A DNA stretch of 64,000 nucleotides, from the NCBI GenBank assembly GCA_029974835.1, contig JARKQN010000059.1:21452-85451 (forward strand), read 5' to 3'. Of the stretch, positions 35,827-43,569 are shown in pieces; the first letter of the stretch is position 1, and each line of letters begins with the position of its first letter. Below the pieces are notes generated by a model that was given only the letters and a program-made list of their open reading frames with translations, was not told the origin of the DNA and did not search any database. A program made the translations under genes and the position numbers. Origin of the DNA: Bacteroidales bacterium (GTDB taxonomy: Bacteria; Bacteroidota; Bacteroidia; Bacteroidales; VadinHA17).

Positions 35827-36617
35827 GACAATACCTCGATCTGGCAGACCATATACTTAAGAATGGCGTGACAAAGGGCGACCGTACCGGTACGGGCACC
35901 ATAAGTATTTTCGGTTACCAGATGAGGTTCAACCTTGAGGAAGGCTTCCCGCTGCTTACAACAAAAAGGCTCCATCTTAAATCAATAATCCATGAGCTTC
36001 TTTGGTTCATTAGCGGGGATACCAACATTAAATACCTTGTCGGCAACGGTGTGAGGATATGGAATGAATGGGCCGACAGCGAAGGAAACCTCGGCCCGGT
36101 GTACGGCAGCCAGTGGCGGTCATGGCGCGCCCCGGGTGGCGAACGTATCGACCAGCTGATGAACGTAATCGAAAGCATAAGGAAAGATCCCGATTCCCGA
36201 AGGCATATTGTCAGCGCATGGAACGTGGGCGAGCTCGATAAAATGGCCCTTCCTCCATGCCACCTCCTGTTTCAGTTCTATGTGGCCGGGGGAAGACTTT
36301 CGTGCCAGCTTTACCAGCGCAGCTGCGATGTTTTCCTGGGGGTGCCTTTCAACATTGCATCATATTCCCTGCTTACCATGATGGTTGCCCGGGTAACAGG
36401 CCTCCGGCCCGGAGAGTTTATTCATACACTCGGCGATGCCCATATCTACCTTAACCACGTGGAACAGATGAAGCTGCAGACGACACGCCAGCCTTACCCA
36501 CTCCCGCAGATGAAGATAAACCCGGCCGTTACTGACATCAGAGAGTTCAGGTACGAGGATTTCGAACTGGTTAACTATATATCACACCCGCATATCAAAG
36601 GCGATATTTCCGTATAA
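35823..36617 (+). CDS. thyA: Thymidylate synthase
   Basis: 264 residues, the same length as E. coli ThyA, converting dUMP to dTMP with methylene-tetrahydrofolate. Hallmarks are [13 protein letters not shown] near residue 20, ESQWRSW-like YGSQWRSW near 95, the catalytic cysteine in [13 protein letters not shown] (~146) and [20 protein letters not shown] after it. The ATG at 35823 overlaps the GH97 stop. An in-frame ATG at 35799 would add 8 residues inside GH97 and is less likely. folA starts on the very next base after the stop. Confidence 0.96.
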   Translation: MRQYLDLADHILKNGVTKGDRTGTGTISIFGYQMRFNLEEGFPLLTTKRLHLKSIIHELLWFISGDTNIKYLVGNGVRIWNEWADSEGNLGPVYGSQWRSWRAPGGERIDQLMNVIESIRKDPDSRRHIVSAWNVGELDKMALPPCHLLFQFYVAGGRLSCQLYQRSCDVFLGVPFNIASYSLLTMMVARVTGLRPGEFIHTLGDAHIYLNHVEQMKLQTTRQPYPLPQMKINPAVTDIREFRYEDFELVNYISHPHIKGDISV

Positions 36618-37112
36618 ATGGCAAAAATAATATCAATAATCGCGGCAGTCTCCGAAAACCTTGGCATAGGCCTTGGCAACAGGCTGCTCTGGAATATCCC
36701 GGATGACCTTAAAAGATTCAAAAAGCTCACAACGGGCAAATGCGTCATTATGGGAAAAAGAACATGGGAATCACTTCCGGTAAAACCTCTTCCCGGCAGA
36801 AAAAATATAGTTCTTACCGATAATCCCGGAGAATGCTTCGAGTGCGGCATCACTGCATACTCGGTCGAAGAGGCGTTAAGGTTATGCGGTGATTGTGATG
36901 AGGCCTTTATCATTGGCGGCGGTTCCGTATACCGCCAGTTTATGCCGCTTGCAAACCGGTTATATATTACCAGGATTCATTCCGTGACGGAAGCCGACAC
37001 TTTTTTCCCCGAGATTCCGGAAAAGGAATGGAAAGTGGTTTTCTCTGAATATCACGAGGGTACAGCCGGCATCTTCCCCTCCTATACCTATTGCATCTAC
37101 GAAAGACTGTAA
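36618..37112 (+). CDS. folA: Dihydrofolate reductase
   Basis: A 164-residue NADPH-dependent enzyme regenerating tetrahydrofolate after the ThyA reaction. Motifs are IAAVSENLGIGLGNRLLWNIPDDLKRFK (Asp/Glu substrate site in IPDDL), GKCVIMGKRTWESLP and the NADPH-binding EAFIIGGGSVYRQFM. Its zero-base spacing to thyA gives the usual dTMP pair. Confidence 0.96.
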   Translation: MAKIISIIAAVSENLGIGLGNRLLWNIPDDLKRFKKLTTGKCVIMGKRTWESLPVKPLPGRKNIVLTDNPGECFECGITAYSVEEALRLCGDCDEAFIIGGGSVYRQFMPLANRLYITRIHSVTEADTFFPEIPEKEWKVVFSEYHEGTAGIFPSYTYCIYERL

Positions 37113-37200
37113 CATTTTTTTATTTTCTCCGTTAAACCTTTTGAAGAATGGTTAATCTAAAAGGTTGTTAAATCAATTTACGAACCAAAAAACAAAAGGT

Positions 37201-38067
37201 ATGAAAACAAAATTGTTTACTTTGCTCATAGCGTCGGCTTTTATTTCATTCACAGCATGCCAGAAGGATTCGAGTCCCATCGATAATGATTCAGTCAACC
37301 TGGCAGATGATGATGCAGTGACAAATGTGGTGTTTGATGACATTTTCAGCACCGTCGACAACGCCACCCTGATGATGGAAGATGTTCTTGGCAAGGGAGA
37401 TGCTAAGGGAGGGGAGTATGTCATGGCAGACTCCTGTCCCACCGTTACCGTAAGCAGCACCTCGCCGGAGGTGTGGCCGAAAACAATCACCATTGATTAT
37501 GGTACAGGCTGCACCGGTTACTACGGTAGCACAAGAGCCGGTAAAATCATAATTACTGTTACGGCCCGCCGCAATGTGCTGAACGCCACCCGTACGGTGA
37601 CATTTGACAACTATTATTTCAACGGCATTAAGGTTGAGGGCACAAAAGAGGTAAAGAACCTTGGTCCCAACGAGGCACAGCATGTTGTTTTCTCGGTTAA
37701 GCTTACCAACGGCAAACTGACTCTTCCCGACGGAAAGACAATTGAACGCAATGTCGATCACCAGAGGGAATGGATAGCAGGATGGCTCACCAGGAATATA
37801 TGGGATGATGAATGCCTCATTACGGGAACAGCCACCGGCAAAACCATCAATGGTGTTGCATATACAAATACCATTCTCACAGCACTTCACTGGAAAAGGG
37901 TTTGTGAGTTTTTTGTTTCGGGCGTGATAAAAATTGAAAGGGAAGGAGCCGAACCGGTAGAACTTGACTACGGCACAGGGGAATGCGATGCAGTAGCAAC
38001 AATCAAAAAAGGAGATGCCACAAAGGAAATTACACTGAGGCACAAGCACAGGCTGATGCAGCCATAA
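37201..38067 (+). CDS. Predicted lipoprotein of unknown function
   Basis: 288 residues from the ATG at 37201 (MKTKLFTLLIASAFISFTAC, lipobox SFTAC, Cys20). The mature part starts with an acidic low-complexity stretch (DNDSVNLADDDAVTNVVFDD), then a beta-rich domain. Two related blocks are visible: ITIDYGTGCTGYYGSTRAGKI near residue 95 and VELDYGTGECDAVATIKKG near 255, suggesting an internal repeat. No enzyme motif is seen. It is bounded by a strong terminator and is apparently monocistronic. Similar DYGTG-containing lipoproteins occur in Bacteroidota without assigned function. An in-frame TTG at 37165 is rejected. Confidence 0.75.
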   Translation: MKTKLFTLLIASAFISFTACQKDSSPIDNDSVNLADDDAVTNVVFDDIFSTVDNATLMMEDVLGKGDAKGGEYVMADSCPTVTVSSTSPEVWPKTITIDYGTGCTGYYGSTRAGKIIITVTARRNVLNATRTVTFDNYYFNGIKVEGTKEVKNLGPNEAQHVVFSVKLTNGKLTLPDGKTIERNVDHQREWIAGWLTRNIWDDECLITGTATGKTINGVAYTNTILTALHWKRVCEFFVSGVIKIEREGAEPVELDYGTGECDAVATIKKGDATKEITLRHKHRLMQP

Positions 38068-38089
38068 GAAATCATCGGTATAATAATGT

Positions 38090-38130
38090 AAAGAGCGCAA
38101 AGAATCTGATTCTTTGCGCTCTTTGCTTTT
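38090..38130 (+). terminator. Strong terminator after the unknown lipoprotein gene
   Basis: A 17-bp perfect inverted repeat (38090-38106 with 38108-38124), core AGAGCGCAAAGAATC, is followed by a T-rich tract. It may also serve the opposite strand, since clpX ends at 38173. Confidence 0.88.
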
Positions 38131-38172
38131 TATATTGCCTTAAAAGTTAAATTTCCCCGGAAGGATATTCTT

Positions 38173-39393
38173 TTATGAGGCCTTCAGAACCTTAATATCT
38201 GCCTTCTCCAGTTTGTTCCTGGCATAGTCGGTTGTGATTACCAGTTCCGACGAACCTGATGACGGCATATCGAACATGGCATCGAGCATAATTGTTTCGC
38301 ATATTGACCTGAGTCCTCTGGCACCGAGCTTGAATTCGATTGCCTTGTCGACGATATAATCAAGCACCTCATCGGTAAAGGTGAGTTCTATATTGTCCAT
38401 TTTGAAGAGCTTGATATACTGTTTCACAATGGCATTCTTTGGCTCGGTAAGGATTTCCCTGAGCGCCTTGCGGTCGAGCGGATTCAGGAAAGTAAGCACG
38501 GGCAGGCGGCCGATGATTTCCGGAATCAGTCCGTAGGTTCTGAGATCCTGGGGTGCAATATACTGCAACAGGTTTTCCTTGTCTATCCTGTCCCTGTTTT
38601 TTGAGGCTCCGTAACCGACAACGGTTGTGTTAAGCCTTTGTGCAATTTTCTTCTCAATGCCTTCGAAGGCGCCGCCGCAAATAAAGAGAATGTTCTTGGT
38701 GTCGACCGGAATCATTTTCTGTTCCGGGTGTTTTCTTCCTCCCTGGGGTGGTACATTTACTATGGAGCCTTCAAGAAGCTTCAGCAAACCCTGCTGCACT
38801 CCTTCTCCCGAGACATCCCTTGTAATTGAAGGATTATCTCCCTTCCTGGCAATCTTGTCAATTTCGTCGATAAATACTATTCCCCTTTCTGCAGCCTTAA
38901 CGTCATAATCGGCGTTCTGAAGCAGCCGTGTGAGCAGGCTCTCGACGTCTTCGCCCACGTAACCGGCCTCGGTAAGGACGGTGGCATCGACGATTGTGAA
39001 AGGGACATGAAGCATTCGTGCAATGGTGCGTGCCAGAAGAGTTTTGCCGGTGCCCGTTTCTCCCACAAGAAGGATATTGGATTTTTCAATTTCAATATCC
39101 TGGTTGTCGGGTTTCTGCATCAGTCTCTTGTAATGGTTGTAGACTGCTACCGAGATGATTTTTTTCGCCCTTTCCTGGCCTATCACATATTCATCAAGGA
39201 AGGCTTTGATTTCGGCCGGTTTAAGAAGGTTTACCGAGTCGAACGAAGATCCGGGCCTGGGGCCAAGCTCCTCGTTCATTATACTGTATGCCTGCTCGAT
39301 GCAATGGTCGCAGATATGACCCTCGAGACCGGCAACAAGTATATTGGCCTCTTTCTTTGTCCGTCCGCAGAATGAACACCTGTCCATTTTCAT
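38173..39393 (-). CDS. clpX: ATP-dependent Clp protease ATP-binding subunit ClpX
   Basis: A 406-residue AAA+ unfoldase feeding ClpP. The N-terminal zinc-binding domain is CSFCGRTKKEANILVAG..HICDHC (four Cys), followed by Walker A VGETGTGKTLLARTIA near residue 110, Walker B GIVFIDEIDKIA near 170, an RKGD pore loop-like segment and the IGF-type ClpP-binding loop region near 265 (YGLIPEIIGRLPVL nearby). Its ATG shares one base with the clpP stop. Part of the tig-clpP-clpX run. Confidence 0.97.
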   Translation of the reverse strand: MKMDRCSFCGRTKKEANILVAGLEGHICDHCIEQAYSIMNEELGPRPGSSFDSVNLLKPAEIKAFLDEYVIGQERAKKIISVAVYNHYKRLMQKPDNQDIEIEKSNILLVGETGTGKTLLARTIARMLHVPFTIVDATVLTEAGYVGEDVESLLTRLLQNADYDVKAAERGIVFIDEIDKIARKGDNPSITRDVSGEGVQQGLLKLLEGSIVNVPPQGGRKHPEQKMIPVDTKNILFICGGAFEGIEKKIAQRLNTTVVGYGASKNRDRIDKENLLQYIAPQDLRTYGLIPEIIGRLPVLTFLNPLDRKALREILTEPKNAIVKQYIKLFKMDNIELTFTDEVLDYIVDKAIEFKLGARGLRSICETIMLDAMFDMPSSGSSELVITTDYARNKLEKADIKVLKAS

Positions 39394-40070
39394 TAACGTG
39401 ATGTCTTCTGGAGTATTTCGTCTATCATGCCGTAGTCTTTCGCCTCCTGCGCGGTCATCCAGTAATCCCTGTCGGCATCTTTCTCAACCTTTTCGTAAGG
39501 ATTTCCCGAATGCAGCGAAATGATTTCATAAAGTTCCTTTTTAAGCTTCAGGATTTCCCTTACTGTTATCTCTATATCTGAAGCATGTCCTTCAGCGCCT
39601 CCCATGGGCTGGTGAATCATTATGCGGGAGTGTTTCAGTGCCGATCTTTTTCCCTTTGTGCCGGCGGTCAGCAGAATCGCCCCCATTGAGGCTGCCATTC
39701 CCGTGCATATAGTGGCAACGTCGGCTGTTATGTACTGCATGGTGTCATATATGCCCAGTCCGGCGTGCACCGACCCTCCCGGAGTGTTGAAATATATCTG
39801 GATATCCTTTCCGGGATCGGTGGAGTCGAGGTAAAGCAACTGGGCCTGGATAATGTTGGCCACGTAATCGTCGATGGGAAGCCCGAGGAAGATTATCCTG
39901 TCCATCATCAGCCGCGAGAACACATCCATGGTTGCTATGTTCAGCTGTCTCTCCTCTATGATGGTTGGTGAGATATAACTGCTGGCAATGGATGTATACC
40001 TGTGCAGGGTAAGGCTGCTCAGTCCCATTTTGCTGCCGGCAAATTTTCTGAAATCTTCGTACTGACTCAT
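39393..40070 (-). CDS. clpP: ATP-dependent Clp protease proteolytic subunit ClpP
   Basis: A 225-residue serine protease forming the degradation chamber. The catalytic serine is in TGMAASMGAILL (~129) and the histidine in RIMIHQPMGGA (~154), with the Asp downstream in KDADRDYWM. The N-terminus (~25 residues) is slightly longer than E. coli mature ClpP and probably includes a propeptide. The stop overlaps the clpX start. A -7 element TATCTTTG (complement 40094-40101) lies upstream, so it can be expressed apart from tig. Confidence 0.97.
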   Translation of the reverse strand: MSQYEDFRKFAGSKMGLSSLTLHRYTSIASSYISPTIIEERQLNIATMDVFSRLMMDRIIFLGLPIDDYVANIIQAQLLYLDSTDPGKDIQIYFNTPGGSVHAGLGIYDTMQYITADVATICTGMAASMGAILLTAGTKGKRSALKHSRIMIHQPMGGAEGHASDIEITVREILKLKKELYEIISLHSGNPYEKVEKDADRDYWMTAQEAKDYGMIDEILQKTSR

Positions 40071-40093
40071 AATAAACTCTTTTTAATAAAACA

Positions 40094-40101
40094 CAAAGAT
40101 A
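40094..40101 (-). promoter_or_regulatory. -7 element of clpP-clpX
   Basis: TATCTTTG on the minus strand (complement 40094-40101), 23 bases before the clpP ATG. The nearest TTG is only 15 bases further up, a short spacer. Confidence 0.5.
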
Positions 40102-40135
40102 CTAATAATGTTTTTTCAACCTTTGGGGCGTCGTT

Positions 40136-41485
40136 TTATTTAAAGAGGGCGTCAAATTCCTCGTCAGTGACCTTTTTGTTCTCGACGGTAACCATCTCCT
40201 TTATTTTCTCTACGGCTTTTTCATCGAGTATTCTGTCGGCAATAGACCGGGCATCCTCTTCCTTTTTAATCATTTCGCGGGCGTAATTTGTTATCTGTTC
40301 GTCAGTGGCATAGAACAGCCCGTACTGGTGAAACTGGTAGCGGGTGATGTTTTCGGCCTCTTTCAGAAGCTCATCCTCCGTCACTTTAATGTCGTTTTCC
40401 CTTGCAATTTTTTTCCTTATGAGCTGCCACCTCAGGTTTTCGCGGAAGGCCGGGTATTCTTTTTCAATCTCTTCTGCGTTTGCTTTTTCGTCGGCCTTCA
40501 GAAGCCATTTTTTCAGAAACTCGTCAGGTAGGTCGAAGTTTATCTTATCCAGGGCGAGTTTTTTGAGGTCGAGCTTCAGCCTGTAATTGCTCTCGCCTGC
40601 AAGGTTGGCGGTGATTTCTTCGTCAATTTTGCCGTGGAACTCTTCAACGGAGTTTACCACGTTTTCGCCGTAAACATTGTTGAACAGTTCCTGGTCGGCA
40701 TCCGCCATTTCAAACCTTGACACTTCTGAGATTGTAAATGCATACACCCCGGATGCTTCAGCCGCCTTTTCCCGGCTGATGCCAAGGAGCCCGGATATTT
40801 CATAGTCGTTCGGAAATGCCTTTTTCAGGTCAAATTCAATAACATCTCCTGCTTTCCTGCCAATGAAGAGATTCTTAATCTCCTCGTCCTTGACGATGCT
40901 GATGGCAAGAGTGGCATTTTCGTTTGAGAAACCCTCAGGTGTCTCTGCGCCTTCGGAGGCAACAGGGCTTATTTTTCCCTTAAGGATATCTTTTTCACCG
41001 GAGATGTCGGCGGTTACAAACTTACCGTAACGGCGCCTGTAGTTGTTGACATATTCCTCCCTGATTTTCTCGCTGATTTCTATTTCATGGTAGAAAACTT
41101 TATCTTTTTTCGAAAGGTTAATTTCAATTTCAGGGGAGAGGCCTATTTCGAACGAGAAAGTAAAATCTTCGCGGGTTTCAAAATCGCGGTTTTCCTCAGT
41201 GTCGGGAACGGGAATGGGTTCTCCCAGTATTTCAGTATTTTCGTCGCGCAGGTATTTAAACAGGTTTTCGGAAATGATTTTGTTTATTTCATCGAGTTTA
41301 ACCTGATTTCCGAACATCTTTTTTATCAGGCCGAAGGGGGCCATTCCCGGCCTGAAGCCTTTCAGATTGGCTTTTCTCCTGTATTCCCTGAGAGTTTTCT
41401 CAACATTATCAGCATAATCGGCCTTTGTTATGCCGACTTTCACCACAGCGGTCAGATTACCGGTTTCTTCCTTTACTATGTTCAT
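40136..41485 (-). CDS. tig: Trigger factor
   Basis: A 449-residue ribosome-associated chaperone. The N-terminal ribosome-binding loop is seen in NLKGFRPGMAPFGLIKKMFG (the FRxGxxP signature, ~40-58). A middle region (~150-240) corresponds to the PPIase-like domain, here poorly conserved, and the C-terminal helical arms (AEEIEKEYPAFRENLRWQLI) are long. Placement before clpP-clpX is classic. A tRNA-Leu gene lies 51 bases upstream. Confidence 0.94.
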   Translation of the reverse strand: MNIVKEETGNLTAVVKVGITKADYADNVEKTLREYRRKANLKGFRPGMAPFGLIKKMFGNQVKLDEINKIISENLFKYLRDENTEILGEPIPVPDTEENRDFETREDFTFSFEIGLSPEIEINLSKKDKVFYHEIEISEKIREEYVNNYRRRYGKFVTADISGEKDILKGKISPVASEGAETPEGFSNENATLAISIVKDEEIKNLFIGRKAGDVIEFDLKKAFPNDYEISGLLGISREKAAEASGVYAFTISEVSRFEMADADQELFNNVYGENVVNSVEEFHGKIDEEITANLAGESNYRLKLDLKKLALDKINFDLPDEFLKKWLLKADEKANAEEIEKEYPAFRENLRWQLIRKKIARENDIKVTEDELLKEAENITRYQFHQYGLFYATDEQITNYAREMIKKEEDARSIADRILDEKAVEKIKEMVTVENKKVTDEEFDALFK

Positions 41486-41536
41486 TCAGTTAAAAATAAA
41501 TTAGAGATTCAAAAAACTACTTAAATTACTTATTTG

Positions 41537-41619
41537 TGCGGATGAAGGGACTCGAACCCTTACGTCACTAGGACACAAGATCCTAAGTCTTGCTCGGCTA
41601 CCAATTACGACACATCCGC
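41537..41619 (-). tRNA. tRNA-Leu (anticodon TAG)
   Basis: An 83-base class II tRNA on the minus strand. The acceptor stem GCGGATG pairs with CATCCGC and the discriminator is A. The anticodon stem CAAGA/TCTTG encloses loop CTTAGGA, giving TAG. A long variable arm (GTCCTAGTGACGT) and T-loop TTCGAGT are present. CCA is not encoded. It reads CUA-type leucine codons. Confidence 0.95.
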
Positions 41620-41630
41620 GAAAACCGCGG

Positions 41631-41660
41631 CAAAGGTACTCAAAAAAAACAGTAATGCAA
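41631..41660 (-). promoter_or_regulatory. Promoter of tRNA-Leu
   Basis: Minus-strand TTG (complement 41658-41660), a 19-base spacer and TACCTTTG (complement 41631-41638), ending 11 bases before the tRNA. Confidence 0.8.
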
Positions 41661-41670
41661 GGAGGAGAAA

Positions 41671-42396
41671 TCAGCGTCTGAGTTCGAAGTTCCTGCCAAG
41701 GTACACTCTTCTAACGTGTTCATCTTCGGCAAGCTGTCTGGCTGTCCCCGACATGAGGATTCTTCCTTCAAAGAGGAGGTAAGCCCTGTCGGTTATTGAG
41801 AGAGTCTCATGAACATTGTGGTCGGTGATCAGGATGCCGATATTTTTGTCTTTAAGGTGTGCGACTATACTTTGTATGTCTTCAACGGCAATCGGGTCAA
41901 CGCCTGCGAAGGGTTCGTCGAGCAGTATGAATTTTGGTTTAAGGCTGAGAGCCCTGGCAATTTCCGTACGCCGCCTTTCCCCTCCTGAGAGCTGTATGCC
42001 TTTGCTTTTTCTTATTTTCTGAAGTCCGAATTCATCCAGCATCATCTCGAGTCTCTCCTTTTGTTCGGAGAGAGGGAAACCGGATAATTCAAGAACGGCC
42101 CTCAGGTTGTCCTCGACGGAAAGGTTTCTGAAAACCGAAGGTTCCTGCGACAGATACCCGATACCTCTTCTTGCCCTCATGTAAACGGGCATCTGGGTTA
42201 TGTCTTCATCGTCAAGATAAATCTTGCCCTCATTAGGCTTGATAAGGCCGACAATCATATAGAAGGAAGTCGTTTTGCCTGCACCGTTGGGACCCAGAAG
42301 ACCGACAATCTCACCCTGTTCAACTTCAATGGATACATGGTCGACAACCTTGCGGTTGCGGTATTTCTTTACCAGGTTGTCGGTATAAAGTTTCAT
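41671..42396 (-). CDS. lptB: LPS export ABC transporter ATP-binding protein LptB
   Basis: A 241-residue cytoplasmic ATPase of the LptB2FGC complex that drives LPS from the inner membrane to the cell surface. Walker A is [19 protein letters not shown] (~35-53), the signature [15 protein letters not shown] (~137) and Walker [17 protein letters not shown] (~157), with the LptB-specific FAGVDP wording. It lies 4 bases after tatC and the two are surely co-transcribed. Confidence 0.96.
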   Translation of the reverse strand: MKLYTDNLVKKYRNRKVVDHVSIEVEQGEIVGLLGPNGAGKTTSFYMIVGLIKPNEGKIYLDDEDITQMPVYMRARRGIGYLSQEPSVFRNLSVEDNLRAVLELSGFPLSEQKERLEMMLDEFGLQKIRKSKGIQLSGGERRRTEIARALSLKPKFILLDEPFAGVDPIAVEDIQSIVAHLKDKNIGILITDHNVHETLSITDRAYLLFEGRILMSGTARQLAEDEHVRRVYLGRNFELRR

Positions 42397-42400
42397 TTTC

Positions 42401-43276
42401 TTACAGTTTTGAAACCTCGGTTGAATTATTCTCTCCCTTCATAAAATCATCATGTGCTTTCTGTTTTCTTTTATAGACCATTTTTGAGATTAGGATTCCC
42501 ACTTCATAAAGACCCAGAAGCGGGATACTAACCAGTATCTGGGAGAAAACATCGGGCGGTGTGATGATCGCCGCGACTATAAAGATAACAACTATTGAAT
42601 ATCTCCTGTATCTTACCATAAGGTCGGGTGTGATTATTCCGACCTGGGTAAGGAAAAAGGCAATGAGTGGCAACTCAAAAACAAGTCCTGTGGCAAGTAC
42701 CACAGATGAGATAGAACCTATATAGGATCTTATATATATCTGGTTAACAACCTGTTCGCTTATCCGGTAGGAGCCCAGAAAATGAATGGAAAGTGGCACG
42801 AGTAAAAAATACCCGAACAGTACACCGAGGAAGAACAGGAAACTGGCCCATACCACCGCTCCGCGTGCATACCGGCGTTCGTTTGAATAAAGGGCAGGCC
42901 TGAAAAATCTCCAGAACTCCCACAAAACAAAAGGCAAAGCCATTATTAGGCCGGCCACTATCGAAACGGCAATGTGCGTTGTGAGCTGGCCCGACATTTT
43001 TATGCTGATAAGCTCAAAAGGTTTTGTGTTGATGCACAGGACGTCGGTGTTCATCCGGTGCCCGAATTCGCAGAGAAGCCTGTTGGTTATAAAATCGGGA
43101 TTTTTTGGCGCAAGAATTATTTTATTGAATATGAAGTCTTTAAGAATAAAGGCAACTATTGTGAACACTATAATTGAAAGAACCGACCTGATGATATGCC
43201 ATCTGAGTTCCTCGAGATGCTCAAGAAAAGACATCTCTTTCTCCCCGTCAGATCTGGTGCGCTTAGCGGCTGCCAT
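42401..43276 (-). CDS. tatC: Sec-independent translocase TatC
   Basis: A 291-residue inner-membrane receptor of the twin-arginine pathway for folded proteins. The N-terminal [18 protein letters not shown] contains the conserved LEELR that contacts signal peptides. Six predicted membrane spans follow, with the conserved [19 protein letters not shown] loop and [15 protein letters not shown]. The C-terminal tail is short and charged. No tatA gene is adjacent. Its promoter is at 43301-43331 on the minus strand. Confidence 0.94.
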   Translation of the reverse strand: MAAAKRTRSDGEKEMSFLEHLEELRWHIIRSVLSIIVFTIVAFILKDFIFNKIILAPKNPDFITNRLLCEFGHRMNTDVLCINTKPFELISIKMSGQLTTHIAVSIVAGLIMALPFVLWEFWRFFRPALYSNERRYARGAVVWASFLFFLGVLFGYFLLVPLSIHFLGSYRISEQVVNQIYIRSYIGSISSVVLATGLVFELPLIAFFLTQVGIITPDLMVRYRRYSIVVIFIVAAIITPPDVFSQILVSIPLLGLYEVGILISKMVYKRKQKAHDDFMKGENNSTEVSKL

Positions 43277-43300
43277 TTATATTATCTTAAATTCAGGCTG

Positions 43301-43331
43301 CAAAGATGATAAAACTTATTTTCCAAAACAA
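43301..43331 (-). promoter_or_regulatory. Promoter of tatC-lptB
   Basis: Minus-strand TTG (complement 43329-43331), a 20-base spacer and CATCTTTG (complement 43301-43308), which differs from TAnnTTTG at the first base. Confidence 0.5.
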
Positions 43332-43334
43332 TAG

Positions 43335-43446
43335 TATATTTGCATCCCCTTGAAACCCGCCTGACCTCTGAAAATTATTTCGGGGTCTTTACGGCTTGCC
43401 CCCGAAAACGGGTAGAAAAGCCGGGGGAAAGACTTTAACATTTTTT
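43335..43446 (+). ncRNA. Candidate small structured RNA or attenuator upstream of recQ
   Basis: A -7 element TATATTTG at 43335-43342 (no TTG at normal distance) precedes a G/C-rich stretch in A/T-rich surroundings. Two mutually exclusive hairpins share one segment. The first pairs TTTCGGGG (43378-43385) with CCCCGAAA (43400-43407). The second pairs GTCTTT and CCCCCG (43385-43390, 43399-43404) with CGGGGG and AAAGAC (43422-43433), followed after 7 bases by T6 at 43441-43446. This is the layout of a terminator/antiterminator switch or a short terminated RNA of about 95 bases. It matches no RNA family I can name. recQ has a separate promoter beyond it. Confidence 0.35.
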
Positions 43447-43460
43447 ACCTGAATTTAATT

Positions 43461-43491
43461 TTGGAGTTGATCATCAATTTGATTATATTTG
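43461..43491 (+). promoter_or_regulatory. Promoter of recQ
   Basis: TTG at 43461-43463, a 20-base spacer and TATATTTG at 43484-43491. TTGAT is repeated around it (43467-43471, 43479-43483, 43489-43493) and TTGATCATCAA at 43467-43477 is palindromic, a possible operator. The leader to recQ is about 70 bases. Confidence 0.65.
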
Positions 43492-43569
43492 ATATAAATG
43501 TGATTTATAAGGAAAAAAAGATTATATTTATTATTGAAATAAGGAAAAACAGAAAGGGAATATATCAAA

